Positions 25,696-34,303 of a DNA stretch of 64,000 bases are shown here, one piece after another. Source of the DNA: Alphaproteobacteria bacterium (GTDB taxonomy: Bacteria > Pseudomonadota > Alphaproteobacteria > Rhodobacterales > Rhodobacteraceae); assembly GCA_030427145.1 (NCBI GenBank), contig JAUHWT010000008.1, positions 1 to 64,000 of the forward strand, in the 5' to 3' direction. Both the position numbers and the translations under genes were made by a program. Below the pieces are notes generated by a model. That model did no database searches. It saw only the letters and a program-made list of their open reading frames with translations, and was not told where the DNA came from. The stretch's first letter is position 1, and the number at the start of each line of letters is the position of its first letter.

Positions 25696-28459
25696 CCCGT
25701 TTTCCTTTCAGTGCCGCAAGCACGATCGAAGGCGTCGCGGGAACCTGGCGAATGCGGACGCCGCAGGCCGAATGGATTGCGTTCAGGATGGCCGGGGCGG
25801 TTGGGATCAGCACATGCTCACCAAGGCCCTTGGCCCCGTACGGCCCATGTTCATCCGGGTCCTCTATTATAATGGTGTCGATCGGTGGCACGTCGCCAAA
25901 GGTCGGGATCAGATAATCGTGCAGGTTTTCAGTGCGGCCTGGGATGTACTCCTCCATCAGAGCCATGCCGAGACCCTGGGCGATACCGCCATGAACCTGA
26001 CCCTCCACGAGCATTGGGTTGATTGCCCGACCCACGTCATGGGCCGCCACGAACTTTTTGGCCACCACCGTGCCGAGCGCCGTATCAATCTCCACGACGC
26101 AGAGATGGGCGGCATAGCCGAATTGTGCATAAGGCGCGCCCTGCCCATTTTCGTCGAGAGGTTTGGTTGGTGGGTCCCAGGTTTCGACTGAGGTCAGGAC
26201 ATAGCCCTCATCGTCACGGTCCAGCCGCGACGGGTCGATGGTATGGGTGCCCTCGTCGCTGGTCACGCTGATCCGGCCCTCCTCCAGAGAAAGGGTCGCC
26301 GTGTCTTTTGCGTTGCAAAGCTGAAGGATCTGACGACGCATGGACTGGCCGGACAGTCTTGCGGCATTGCCTGACACGAAGGTCTGACGCGAAGCGGAAG
26401 TTTTGCCGGCGTCGGGGGTTATGTCAGTGTCACCGCCCAGCAGTTCGATCTGATGGACGGGGACGCCCACGGCCTCAGCGAATATCTGGGCGATGACCGT
26501 GTTGGCCCCCTGCCCTATGTCCATCGCACCCTGATGCAGGACGAGCGTTCCATCGCCGCGCAGACCGGCCTTGATGGTGGACGGGTTCGGGAGTGAGGTG
26601 TTGCCGCAGCCATACCAGCCCGCCGCAACGCCCACGCCCCGCCGCAGGGCGGAACCCTCGGAGGCGGCCTGCCGGTTGAATTCGGATACTGCCTCGCGTT
26701 CGTCTTGCCAGGCAGGGCGAAGCGCCTCGAGACACGCGCCAATTCCGACCCCCTGGGTGAACACCTGGCCACAGACGGTTGGAGTATTGTCTCGCAGGAC
26801 ATTCAAAATTCGGAATTCCAGCGCGTCCATGCCAAGCTTTTCGGCCAGTTCGTCGAACAGGCTCTCCTGTGCGATAGCCGACTGCGGCACTCCGAAGCCG
26901 CGAAACGCGCCGGATGGCGGACAGTTGGTGTGGATCGCAGTGGACCGGGCCGCGTAGTCGTCGATACGGTAAGGACCTGATGCATGAACCGGAACGCGGT
27001 TCGAGACGGTCGGCCCCCAAGAGGCATAGGCCCCGGTATTGAAGTCGCCGTCGAATTTGAAACCGCTGATCCGGCCGTCTCGGGTCGCACCGATTGTCAG
27101 GTGAATATCCGAGGGGTGGCGCTTGGTGGTCGACTGCATCGATTCCGTACGGGTGTAGGCGATGCGCACCGGGCGGCCGGTTTTGATTGCACCGAGCGCG
27201 ATCAGCGGCTGCACCGACAGATCGAGTTTGGAGCCAAAACCACCCCCCGCCGCCGTCGGCACAATGCGGATATGGCTGCGGTCCTGGCCAAGGATCGCTT
27301 CCATAGCCTCCAGGTCCATCACAGGTGCCTGGGTGCAGGCATGAATTTCGACTTTGCCATCGCGACAGATCGCGTAGCCTGCCTCGGGCTCAATATAGGC
27401 GTGCTCAACGAAGCCGCTGCGGAAGTTGCCTTCGACCCTCACGTCGGCACGGGCCAGTGCCGCTGCAGCGTCGCCGGTTTTCACGAAGCCACCGCACATT
27501 ATATTGTCGGCGCGATCCTCATGCAGTTGAGGTGCGCCTTCGGCCCGGGCGTCGGTGACGGAGGTGACGGAAGGCAGTTCATGCCATTCGACCGGGAACG
27601 TGTCCTGATCGAAGTCACGCATGGCGGATGGCTCGCCGATGACAGCGGCGACGGCCTCTCCGCGAAATCTTGCCTCGGTTTCGGCCATCACCGGTTGGTC
27701 GACGAAATCGGGAATGACCCCGAACCGGTTGCTCCCCGGGATGTCCCCTGCCGTCAGGACCGCGACGACGCCTTCATGCTCCGCGACGAATGCATCCAGG
27801 TCTCCGAACTCAAAACCGGCGCGGGCATGGGGCGACCGGATGAGCTGAAGCACCAGGGCATCAGGGGGAGCGACGTCGTCACCGAAGTTCTCGGTTCCAT
27901 CGACCTTTCTCTCGCCATCCAGCCTGCGAATGCCGGAGCCCACACCACCGTCGGCAACGGGGGGCCGAATGTGCCCGTCACCAGCGCGACTGACCGCCTC
28001 AATGATTTTGCGGTAACCGGTGCAGCGGCAGAGGACACCGCCGAGCGCGTCCTCAATGTCAGAGTTGGACGGCGTTGAATTTATGCGCAGCAATGCAACC
28101 GCCGACACCATCATGCCTGGCGTACAAATGCCGCACTGGGCGGCACCGAGGTCCTGGAAACTTTCCATCAGTCGTTTGGTCAGCGGCTCGGTTTCGACAA
28201 GACCTTTAAGTGTTTCCACCACCTGACCCTCGACCTGGGCCGTGGCGGTGAGGCAGGCACAAACCGGATCACCGTCGACCAGCACGGTACAGGCTCCGCA
28301 GTCACCGGCGTTGCAGCCGATCTTTACGTCCCTCTGATCCAGAGCTTCACGGAGCGTTTCCGAAAGACGCTCGCCCGGGCCCGGCCGCACCGCCACCTGG
28401 CGGCTGTTTAGCCGAAACCGCACGTGATCTTTCGTCAGCCGCCTATCCACCCGCAGCAT
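25688..28459 (-). CDS. Molybdenum hydroxylase, fused [2Fe-2S] and molybdopterin subunits (xanthine dehydrogenase family)
   Basis: This 923-residue enzyme hydroxylates a carbon next to ring nitrogen, probably nicotinate to 6-hydroxynicotinate. Residues 1-165 are the two-cluster [2Fe-2S] domain with C49, C54, C57 and C69, then C109, C112, C144 and C146. From about residue 175 comes the molybdopterin domain, with GGGFGSKLD near residue 400, PPSGAFRGFGVPQ near 510 and GAKGLGEHVLIPTAPA near the C-terminus, which holds the catalytic Glu. In most relatives these two parts are separate genes. The N-terminus overlaps the FAD subunit gene by 17 nt, completing the usual three-part electron path. Confidence 0.9.
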   Translation of the reverse strand: MLRVDRRLTKDHVRFRLNSRQVAVRPGPGERLSETLREALDQRDVKIGCNAGDCGACTVLVDGDPVCACLTATAQVEGQVVETLKGLVETEPLTKRLMESFQDLGAAQCGICTPGMMVSAVALLRINSTPSNSDIEDALGGVLCRCTGYRKIIEAVSRAGDGHIRPPVADGGVGSGIRRLDGERKVDGTENFGDDVAPPDALVLQLIRSPHARAGFEFGDLDAFVAEHEGVVAVLTAGDIPGSNRFGVIPDFVDQPVMAETEARFRGEAVAAVIGEPSAMRDFDQDTFPVEWHELPSVTSVTDARAEGAPQLHEDRADNIMCGGFVKTGDAAAALARADVRVEGNFRSGFVEHAYIEPEAGYAICRDGKVEIHACTQAPVMDLEAMEAILGQDRSHIRIVPTAAGGGFGSKLDLSVQPLIALGAIKTGRPVRIAYTRTESMQSTTKRHPSDIHLTIGATRDGRISGFKFDGDFNTGAYASWGPTVSNRVPVHASGPYRIDDYAARSTAIHTNCPPSGAFRGFGVPQSAIAQESLFDELAEKLGMDALEFRILNVLRDNTPTVCGQVFTQGVGIGACLEALRPAWQDEREAVSEFNRQAASEGSALRRGVGVAAGWYGCGNTSLPNPSTIKAGLRGDGTLVLHQGAMDIGQGANTVIAQIFAEAVGVPVHQIELLGGDTDITPDAGKTSASRQTFVSGNAARLSGQSMRRQILQLCNAKDTATLSLEEGRISVTSDEGTHTIDPSRLDRDDEGYVLTSVETWDPPTKPLDENGQGAPYAQFGYAAHLCVVEIDTALGTVVAKKFVAAHDVGRAINPMLVEGQVHGGIAQGLGMALMEEYIPGRTENLHDYLIPTFGDVPPIDTIIIEDPDEHGPYGAKGLGEHVLIPTAPAILNAIHSACGVRIRQVPATPSIVLAALKGKRDD

Positions 28460-29300
28460 CCTCCATCAGAAGGCATGACATTATACTGCGTCGGCAGAGC
28501 TCCCCGGCAACATCGGCGCGGAACCCGGCTGAGCCGCGAATGTCGCTGATGGGGTGCAGCACGTTCAGATGCTCGCCCCATATCCGGGGATTGTTCCTGA
28601 GATCACTGAGGGTCATCCCTGTCACTGCGGCCTCGAGTCCCTTGATGCGAAGCGCCACGGCGGAACAGGAGCCGATCGCGATGCGTGCCTCCTCGATCCG
28701 CCCGGCCGCATCCGCCCGGACCACCGTCGAGACCATGGCGATTGAGATGACCAGATATTTACGGGAGCCCAGTTTCAGAAAGTGCGCGCGTGTCCCGGCG
28801 GGCAGGTCCGGAATAAGAATTGCGGTGACAATCTCACCCTCCGCCCGGTCGGTCTTTCGGACGCCGCGAATGAAGCGTTCCAGAGGAAGTGTCCGCGTGC
28901 CATCGGCAGTCGCAAGCTCGACTGACGCTCCGAGCGCAAGTAGCGGCGGCACGCCATCCGCTGCGGGCGACGCGTTGCACAGGTTGCCGCCCACCGTGCC
29001 GGCGTTTTGGATCTGAACCGAACCTACCTCACGCGCCGCGAGCCGGAGGCCATCAAAAAACGGCGGCAGCCCGGCTTTCGCTATCTCGCTCCACCGAACG
29101 GCGGCACCGATACGCCAGACATCCTCGACCTTGGTAATACCGCGCAATTCATCCAACCGGGCTATGTTGATCAGGGTCTCCGGAACCGCCCCCTGCTTCA
29201 GTGAGGGAAAGAAATCCGTACCGCCCGCAAGTACCGTCGCATTGCTTCCGGCGAGCAGATCCAATGCCTCCGACAATGTTGCTGGCGAATGGAAACCCAC
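28443..29300 (-). CDS. Molybdenum hydroxylase FAD-binding subunit (CoxM/XdhB-like)
   Basis: This 285-residue FAD subunit has VLAGGTDFFPSLK near residue 20, AGTVGGNLCNASPAADG near residue 102 and ILIPDLPAGTRAHFLKLGSRKYLVISI near residue 162, all standard for the family. It is the first gene of the long minus-strand operon. A palindromic MarR-type site lies 20 nt upstream of its ATG. It passes electrons from the [2Fe-2S] domain of the fused subunit to an acceptor. Confidence 0.92.
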   Translation of the reverse strand: MGFHSPATLSEALDLLAGSNATVLAGGTDFFPSLKQGAVPETLINIARLDELRGITKVEDVWRIGAAVRWSEIAKAGLPPFFDGLRLAAREVGSVQIQNAGTVGGNLCNASPAADGVPPLLALGASVELATADGTRTLPLERFIRGVRKTDRAEGEIVTAILIPDLPAGTRAHFLKLGSRKYLVISIAMVSTVVRADAAGRIEEARIAIGSCSAVALRIKGLEAAVTGMTLSDLRNNPRIWGEHLNVLHPISDIRGSAGFRADVAGELCRRSIMSCLLMEDAAGG

Positions 29301-29319
29301 GTACAGGGACCTCCGGAAC

Positions 29320-29337
29320 TTGTTAGCGTGCTAACAA
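29320..29337. promoter_or_regulatory. Palindromic operator, probable MarR site, upstream of the molybdenum hydroxylase operon
   Basis: TTGTTAGCGTGCTAACAA is a perfect 8-2-8 palindrome 20 nt upstream of the first operon gene and 54 nt past the end of marR. The TTAGC/GCTAA arms are typical of MarR family operators. A related, less perfect site (GTTCGTATGCTAAT) lies before the enamidase gene at 29915-29928. Confidence 0.75.
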
Positions 29338-29391
29338 CCCTAGTCACCGGACTCGTCACGTGTCAAATCAAATCCGGAAGGATTTTTCCGA

Positions 29392-29832
29392 TCAGCCCAA
29401 CCTGCCCAAAAGACGGAGAAGGGTTGCCTGTTCCGTAGGCGATAACGGTCTGAGCGTCTCGGCCGATATTCTGCGACCCGCCTCATGCAGACCGTCAATC
29501 ATCTCCCGCGCCTGGGCCGAAAGGGAGATCAAAGTGCGGCGCCTGTCGGTTTCATCCGCCCGCAGGCGCACCAGGTCTTTTTTGACCAGGCGGTCCACAA
29601 CCCCTTTAATTGTTGCCACATCGACCGAGATCAGCCGACCAAGCTGATTTTGAGAACACTCGTCAATCTCGGACAGACGGATGAGCGCGGAGAACTGTGT
29701 GGGAGTCAGACCGTCCAGGGAATGGGCCTGAAAAATCGAGGCATGGCGCTGGCTCGCAAGCCGCAGAAGGAAACCTACCTGCTCATCGAGAATGTAATCG
29801 GGCGCGGTCTCAGGTCTCTCCGAATTCGGCAT
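29392..29832 (-). CDS. MarR family transcriptional regulator
   Basis: This 146-residue winged-helix regulator has the recognition region LSEIDECSQNQLGRLISVDVATIKGVVDRLVKKDLV and the wing RLRADETDRRRTLISLS. The start at 29832 is preferred over 29850 because a good ribosome site (AAAGAGGA) precedes it. It is flanked by the molybdenum hydroxylase operon and the divergent enamidase gene, each with an operator-like sequence at its 5' end. It most likely responds to the pathway substrate or 6-hydroxynicotinate-like ligand. Confidence 0.9.
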   Translation of the reverse strand: MPNSERPETAPDYILDEQVGFLLRLASQRHASIFQAHSLDGLTPTQFSALIRLSEIDECSQNQLGRLISVDVATIKGVVDRLVKKDLVRLRADETDRRRTLISLSAQAREMIDGLHEAGRRISAETLRPLSPTEQATLLRLLGRLG

Positions 29833-29914
29833 GACGGTCCTCTTTTGCAAAGCTCCGGCGTGCAGCCGGGCCGCGAAAACGCGGCTGGAATTACAGCTTG
29901 AACGGTGAAACCAT

Positions 29915-29928
29915 GTTCGTATGCTAAT
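29915..29928. promoter_or_regulatory. Second MarR-like half-conserved operator, upstream of enamidase
   Basis: GTTCGTATGCTAAT matches 10 of 14 central positions of the perfect palindrome at 29320-29337. It sits between the divergent marR and enamidase starts (28 nt before the enamidase ATG), where it could serve both promoters. Confidence 0.5.
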
Positions 29929-29955
29929 GATATCACCTGACAGGAGGCAAGATCA

Positions 29956-31122
29956 ATGGAACCGCGTAAACTTGTGATCCGCAACATCGGCCTCATGCTT
30001 TCAGGCGCGATGGAAAACCCCATCCTGGATGGTGACTGCATCATCGCACTGGATGGGAAGATCACCGAATGGGGCTACGGGAAAGATCTCGACACCGAAG
30101 GCGCGACCACGGAGGTGGACGCAAAGGGCGTGACCCTGGCACCCGGCCTGATCGACAGTCATGTTCACCCGGTCGTGGGGGACTATACTCCCCGTCAGCA
30201 GCAGCTGCACTGGATTGACAGTACCCTTCATGGCGGCGTAACCACACTGATTTCGGCCGGTGAGGTTCACATGCCCGGCCGACCCAACGATCCGATCGGT
30301 ACGGTGGCGATGGCGATTGCCGCGCAACGCTGGTACGACAATCTCCGCCCCTCCGGGGTCAAGGTCCATGCGGGTGCGCCGCTACTGCAACAGGGTCTTG
30401 AGGAGGAGCATTTCCGTCAGATGGCCGAAGGAGGCGTCAGGCTGATCGGTGAGGTCGGGCTGGGCACGGTCAAGGACGGTAAAACCGCCAATCAGATGGT
30501 CGGATGGGCCCGGAAATACGGAATGCAGTCCACCATTCACACCGGCGGCCCCTCCATCCCCGGCTCCGGGCTCATTGATGCGGACATGGTTCTGGAAACC
30601 GGCACCGACGTGGTGGGACATATTAACGGTGGTCACTCGGCCCTGCCCGATGATCAGATCACCTGTCTTTGCGAGAACTGCAAAGCGGCGCTGGAAATTG
30701 TCCACAACGGAAATGAACGGGCGGCGCTTTTGACGCTGAACACGGCCCGCGAACTCGGAAAGCTCGATCAGATTATCCTAGGCACCGATGGCCCGGCGGG
30801 GTCCGGCGTTCAACCGCTTGGTATTCTGCGCATGATTGCGATGCTGTCGAGCCTTGGCAATGTTCCGGCTGAGGTCGCGTTCTGCTTTGGCAACGGCAAC
30901 ACCTCGCGGCAGCGCAATCTGGATACCGGCCTTATCGAAGTAGGGAAATGCGCGGATTTCGTTCTGATGGACCAGGCCCAGCATGCGCCCGGCAAAAACA
31001 TCCTTGAGTCCGTTCAGCTCGGCAACCTGCCCGGCATCGGCATGACCATTATCGACGGTGTCGTCACCAGCCAGCGCAGCCGAAACACACCGCCCGCAGG
31101 CCGCCTGCCTGAATTGGTCTGA
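29956..31122 (+). CDS. ena: Enamidase-like amidohydrolase
   Basis: This 388-residue amidohydrolase resembles enamidase, which opens 1,4,5,6-tetrahydro-6-oxonicotinate to 2-formylglutarate and ammonium. The metal ligands of the superfamily are laid out as H69-x-H71 (LIDSHVHP), E166 (IGEVGLG), H195 (IHTGG), H222 (GHINGG) and D278 (GTDGP), compatible with a binuclear centre. A GGAGG ribosome site precedes the ATG. It is divergent from marR and catalyses the step expected right after 6-hydroxynicotinate reductase. Other cyclic amide substrates cannot be excluded. Confidence 0.82.
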   Translation: MEPRKLVIRNIGLMLSGAMENPILDGDCIIALDGKITEWGYGKDLDTEGATTEVDAKGVTLAPGLIDSHVHPVVGDYTPRQQQLHWIDSTLHGGVTTLISAGEVHMPGRPNDPIGTVAMAIAAQRWYDNLRPSGVKVHAGAPLLQQGLEEEHFRQMAEGGVRLIGEVGLGTVKDGKTANQMVGWARKYGMQSTIHTGGPSIPGSGLIDADMVLETGTDVVGHINGGHSALPDDQITCLCENCKAALEIVHNGNERAALLTLNTARELGKLDQIILGTDGPAGSGVQPLGILRMIAMLSSLGNVPAEVAFCFGNGNTSRQRNLDTGLIEVGKCADFVLMDQAQHAPGKNILESVQLGNLPGIGMTIIDGVVTSQRSRNTPPAGRLPELV

Positions 31123-31129
31123 GCCGGGT

Positions 31130-32812
31130 TCAGGCTTTCATACTGGACGCCGGCATGTCCTCCACCAGGCGTGTCTCCAGCAGCTGGCCATTTGCATAGA
31201 GGATCGGCATCGCCACCGCCGCGATGTGGCTGTTGAACTCGCGGAAGGCCTGCAGCGTTTCGAGATGGGCATCGGACGTCTCGAGGCTTGTCCGGCTGCC
31301 GTCCTGCAGCCGTTTGAGGTGCCGTTGCCGGCTCTCCCGCTCAGCCCGCTTGATTTCCGTTTTCTCGAGGTTCAGCAGACGGGCACTCTCCAGGTCATCG
31401 GAAATGAGAACGTTTGAGGCCAGCTTCAGGTTTGAGAGTATCCCGCGGTGCATGGTCTCCAGTTCCTTCCAGCCCTCTTTGGAGAATTTCGCCCCGGATG
31501 CGTTCAGTCCGGTCGCGACGACCGTGAGCCGTTTTGCCACCACGTCACCTGCGGTCTCCAGACGGATGGCGTATTCCACCATATCCCGCGCCGCGCGCAG
31601 TTCCGTTTTGCTGAAATCATCACTCGGCAGGGCGGCAACGAATTCGCGGATGCCGGAAAGGCACCGGTTTACCTCGCCATCGAGTTCGCGGACGGACTGG
31701 GCGCGGGTTTCGTCACCGCTGCGATAAAGGTCGATGGTTGGACGGAACATGACCGTCACGAGGTCGGACATCCGCAGGAGTTCCCGCTTCAGACTGGCGA
31801 TGGCCTGACTGGGAGACCCGATGTCAATGGGATCCAGGAAGCTGACGGGTCGCACCAGTCCATGCAGACCAAAGGTTTTCATCGGCGAGGGCAGCAGTTT
31901 TTCGACCGGCGCCTGCAGGTATCCCCGGAACGGCAACACCACGAGCAAAAGAGAGAGGTTGAAGGCGACATGGGCGGTCACCAGCATCTGCGCCCCGTCC
32001 GGTACCGCGAACAGCCCCTCCTGAAAGGCCGCGTTGACAGCAAACAGTATGATCACGGACCACGTGCCGCGGACAAACAGATTGGCATAGGGAACCCGCC
32101 GGGCGGCCGCGTCCATGCCGCGCGTCAGCCAAACCGGGATAAGCGCACTACCCAGGTTGGCGCCCAACACCAGGGAGAGAGCCGCGTCGAAGGGCATGGC
32201 TCCGATCTGCACCAGTGTCACACACATCAGGATGGCCGCAACCGACGAGTGCATGATGAATGCCATGGCCGCGCCGACGATGAATGCGGTGACAAAATCC
32301 CGGGCCAGGTATTCTGCAACGAACGGCAGAACGGTGCTGTCCCGTATCGGGTCCATCGCCTCCCGCAACAGCCGCAGTGACAGAAGCGTCAGGGCGACTC
32401 CCATAATGATGCGTCCGAGCTGACGGGCCTCCCTGCCCTCCCGGTGCGTGAACAGCCATCCGCCAACGGCGAGGAGAACCGGTATGAGCCAGTCCAGCCG
32501 GAAAGACAGGATCTGAATGATCAAAGCCGATCCAAGGTCTCCGCCAAGGACAATCGCGAGACCTGCGGGGAATGCCAGCAGCCCGCTCGATACGAAGCCT
32601 GACGTGAGCAGAGCAACGGCAGCGGAACTCTGGAGGATCACGGCAAGGACAAGACCCACGAGGCCAGCCGCGAACGGGTTTCTTCGGGCGGTCATCAGTC
32701 GCTCAAATGAGGCGCCATAGCTTCTTTCGATGCCGGTCCGGACCATACGCACCGCGAAGAGCAGCAACATGGTGGCTCCCATGAGATTTATCAGAAATTC
32801 CACAATTGCCAT
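31130..32812 (-). CDS. Na/Pi cotransporter family protein
   Basis: This 560-residue membrane protein has two Na_Pi_cotrans repeats in the first ~300 residues. Each has the QSSAAVALL or HSSVAAILM type of motif (near residues 62 and 190) and the GANLGSALIP/GGDLGSALII signature. A cytoplasmic PhoU-like helical domain follows at about residues 330-550. The family carries out sodium-driven phosphate movement. It is convergent with the enamidase gene and not obviously linked to it. Confidence 0.9.
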   Translation of the reverse strand: MAIVEFLINLMGATMLLLFAVRMVRTGIERSYGASFERLMTARRNPFAAGLVGLVLAVILQSSAAVALLTSGFVSSGLLAFPAGLAIVLGGDLGSALIIQILSFRLDWLIPVLLAVGGWLFTHREGREARQLGRIIMGVALTLLSLRLLREAMDPIRDSTVLPFVAEYLARDFVTAFIVGAAMAFIMHSSVAAILMCVTLVQIGAMPFDAALSLVLGANLGSALIPVWLTRGMDAAARRVPYANLFVRGTWSVIILFAVNAAFQEGLFAVPDGAQMLVTAHVAFNLSLLLVVLPFRGYLQAPVEKLLPSPMKTFGLHGLVRPVSFLDPIDIGSPSQAIASLKRELLRMSDLVTVMFRPTIDLYRSGDETRAQSVRELDGEVNRCLSGIREFVAALPSDDFSKTELRAARDMVEYAIRLETAGDVVAKRLTVVATGLNASGAKFSKEGWKELETMHRGILSNLKLASNVLISDDLESARLLNLEKTEIKRAERESRQRHLKRLQDGSRTSLETSDAHLETLQAFREFNSHIAAVAMPILYANGQLLETRLVEDMPASSMKA

Positions 32813-33112
32813 GCTGCTCCGATCTGCCGGCCAACTGAGAAACCGACGATTTTATTTGAATTGAAACTGGTTTTAATCAGGCGGTGTTAATAATGTCTGA
32901 CCCTGCGAGGCTGTAACGCAGGTCACACAGGCGCGCATGATTTTGGGTTTTCCCCGACCGTCGGCCTTGCGCGGACGCGTTGTGCCCAGGGTCGGCTAAT
33001 ATACCAGATAATGAAAAATGCTTGCCAGAATCTCTTTTCTGCTACATTTATATACGGAAATATCTGAATAAAACGATGGTAACCGTAACAAACGGTTCCG
33101 ATAGAGGGCAGA
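32813..33112. promoter_or_regulatory. repA upstream region with inverted-repeat operator
   Basis: This 300-nt noncoding region is the promoter side of repABC. An inverted repeat AACCGT (33081-33086), spacer aacaa, ACGGTT (33092-33097), extended by GG and CC outside, lies 15 nt before the repA ATG; it is a likely autoregulatory RepA operator. A weak promoter-like pair TTGCCA (33022) and TTTATA (33047) precedes it at 19-bp spacing. No further parS copy and no gene were seen here. Confidence 0.5.
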
Positions 33113-34303
33113 ATGACTCGTGTGATCGAGCGTATCGACCAGTTGGTTGGCGAACACGCGCTTAAATTATCTGAGCGTTTACAGGCACATAGAGCTCAGC
33201 TCTTCCCGCCGGACGCCAGACGTGAGATGCGCAGGTTCACCTCCGGTGAGGCCGCCGACCTGCTCGGTGTCAAGGACGCATATTTGCGCAAACTGCACCT
33301 CGATGGCAAGGGTCCCTCCCCGGAGATTCGGGGAAATGGTCGCCGGTTTTACTCTCCCGAGGACATTTATACCCTCAGAAAACTCCTTGAATCCGGGGCA
33401 AAAGCTCCCGGTACCTATTTGCCAGGTCGGCGTGAGGGTGACCATCTTCAGGTGATCACGGTCATTAACTTCAAGGGCGGGTCCGGAAAGACCACCACGG
33501 CCGCCCATCTGGCACAGAAACTGGCGTTGGACGGGTATCGGGTCCTGGCGGTTGATCTCGACCCGCAGGCCAGTTTGAGCGCGCTGCACGGCTTTCAGCC
33601 CGAATTTGACCTGCTGGATGGCGGCACGCTCTACGATGCCATTCAGTATGATGATCCCGTGCCCCTGCAACAGGTGATCCAGCGAACGTATTTCACCAAC
33701 CTGGATTTGATCCCGGGCAATCTCGACCTGATGGAATTCGAACATGATACGCCCCGTGTGCTGGTGCAACGGGGCGGAAACCTGTTCTTCACCCGCGTCG
33801 GGGACGTTCTGAGCACCGTTGAGGAAGACTATGACGTCGTGGTGATGGATTGCCCGCCGCAACTGGGCTACCTCACCATGTCGGCCCTCTCTGCGGCCAC
33901 GGCGGTGCTGGTAACGGTTCATCCGCAGATGCTGGACGTGATGTCCATGTGCCAGTTCCTTCTGATGGTATCAAATCTCCTTGGCGTGGTGTCGGAGGCC
34001 GGTGGGGACATGTCCTATGACTGGCTGCGTTATGTGATCACCCGGTATGAACCCGGGGACGGTCCCCAAAACCAGATGGTGAGTTTTATGCGCTCCATGT
34101 TCGGGGAGTATGTGCTCAACCATAGTGTGTTGAAATCAACGGCAATTTCGGACGCCGGCATCACTAAACAGACACTGTATGAGGTTGAAAAAAGCCAGTT
34201 CACGCGAGCGACATATGAACGGGCAATGGAGAGCCTCAACGCGGTGAACGGTGAGATTGAATCGCTTTTGCAACAGGCATGGGGACGCGGAGATGGCGCG
34301 TAA
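33113..34303 (+). CDS. repA: Plasmid partitioning protein RepA (ParA type)
   Basis: This Walker-type partition ATPase of a repABC replicon has 396 residues. An N-terminal DNA-binding region (FTSGEAADLLGVKDAYLRKLH) is at about residues 41-62. The deviant Walker A NFKGGSGKTTTAAHLAQ is at about 118-134, and VDLDPQASLS follows. The Walker A' and B region VVMDCPPQLGYLTMSAL is near residue 240. With RepB it segregates the replicon and represses the operon. A GAGGG ribosome site precedes the ATG. The stop overlaps repB. Confidence 0.96.
   Translation: MTRVIERIDQLVGEHALKLSERLQAHRAQLFPPDARREMRRFTSGEAADLLGVKDAYLRKLHLDGKGPSPEIRGNGRRFYSPEDIYTLRKLLESGAKAPGTYLPGRREGDHLQVITVINFKGGSGKTTTAAHLAQKLALDGYRVLAVDLDPQASLSALHGFQPEFDLLDGGTLYDAIQYDDPVPLQQVIQRTYFTNLDLIPGNLDLMEFEHDTPRVLVQRGGNLFFTRVGDVLSTVEEDYDVVVMDCPPQLGYLTMSALSAATAVLVTVHPQMLDVMSMCQFLLMVSNLLGVVSEAGGDMSYDWLRYVITRYEPGDGPQNQMVSFMRSMFGEYVLNHSVLKSTAISDAGITKQTLYEVEKSQFTRATYERAMESLNAVNGEIESLLQQAWGRGDGA

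Noticed and set aside
32980-33165. Small open frame before repA
   Set aside because: It crosses the repA start in another frame, has no ribosome site or recognisable motif, and covers the operator region.
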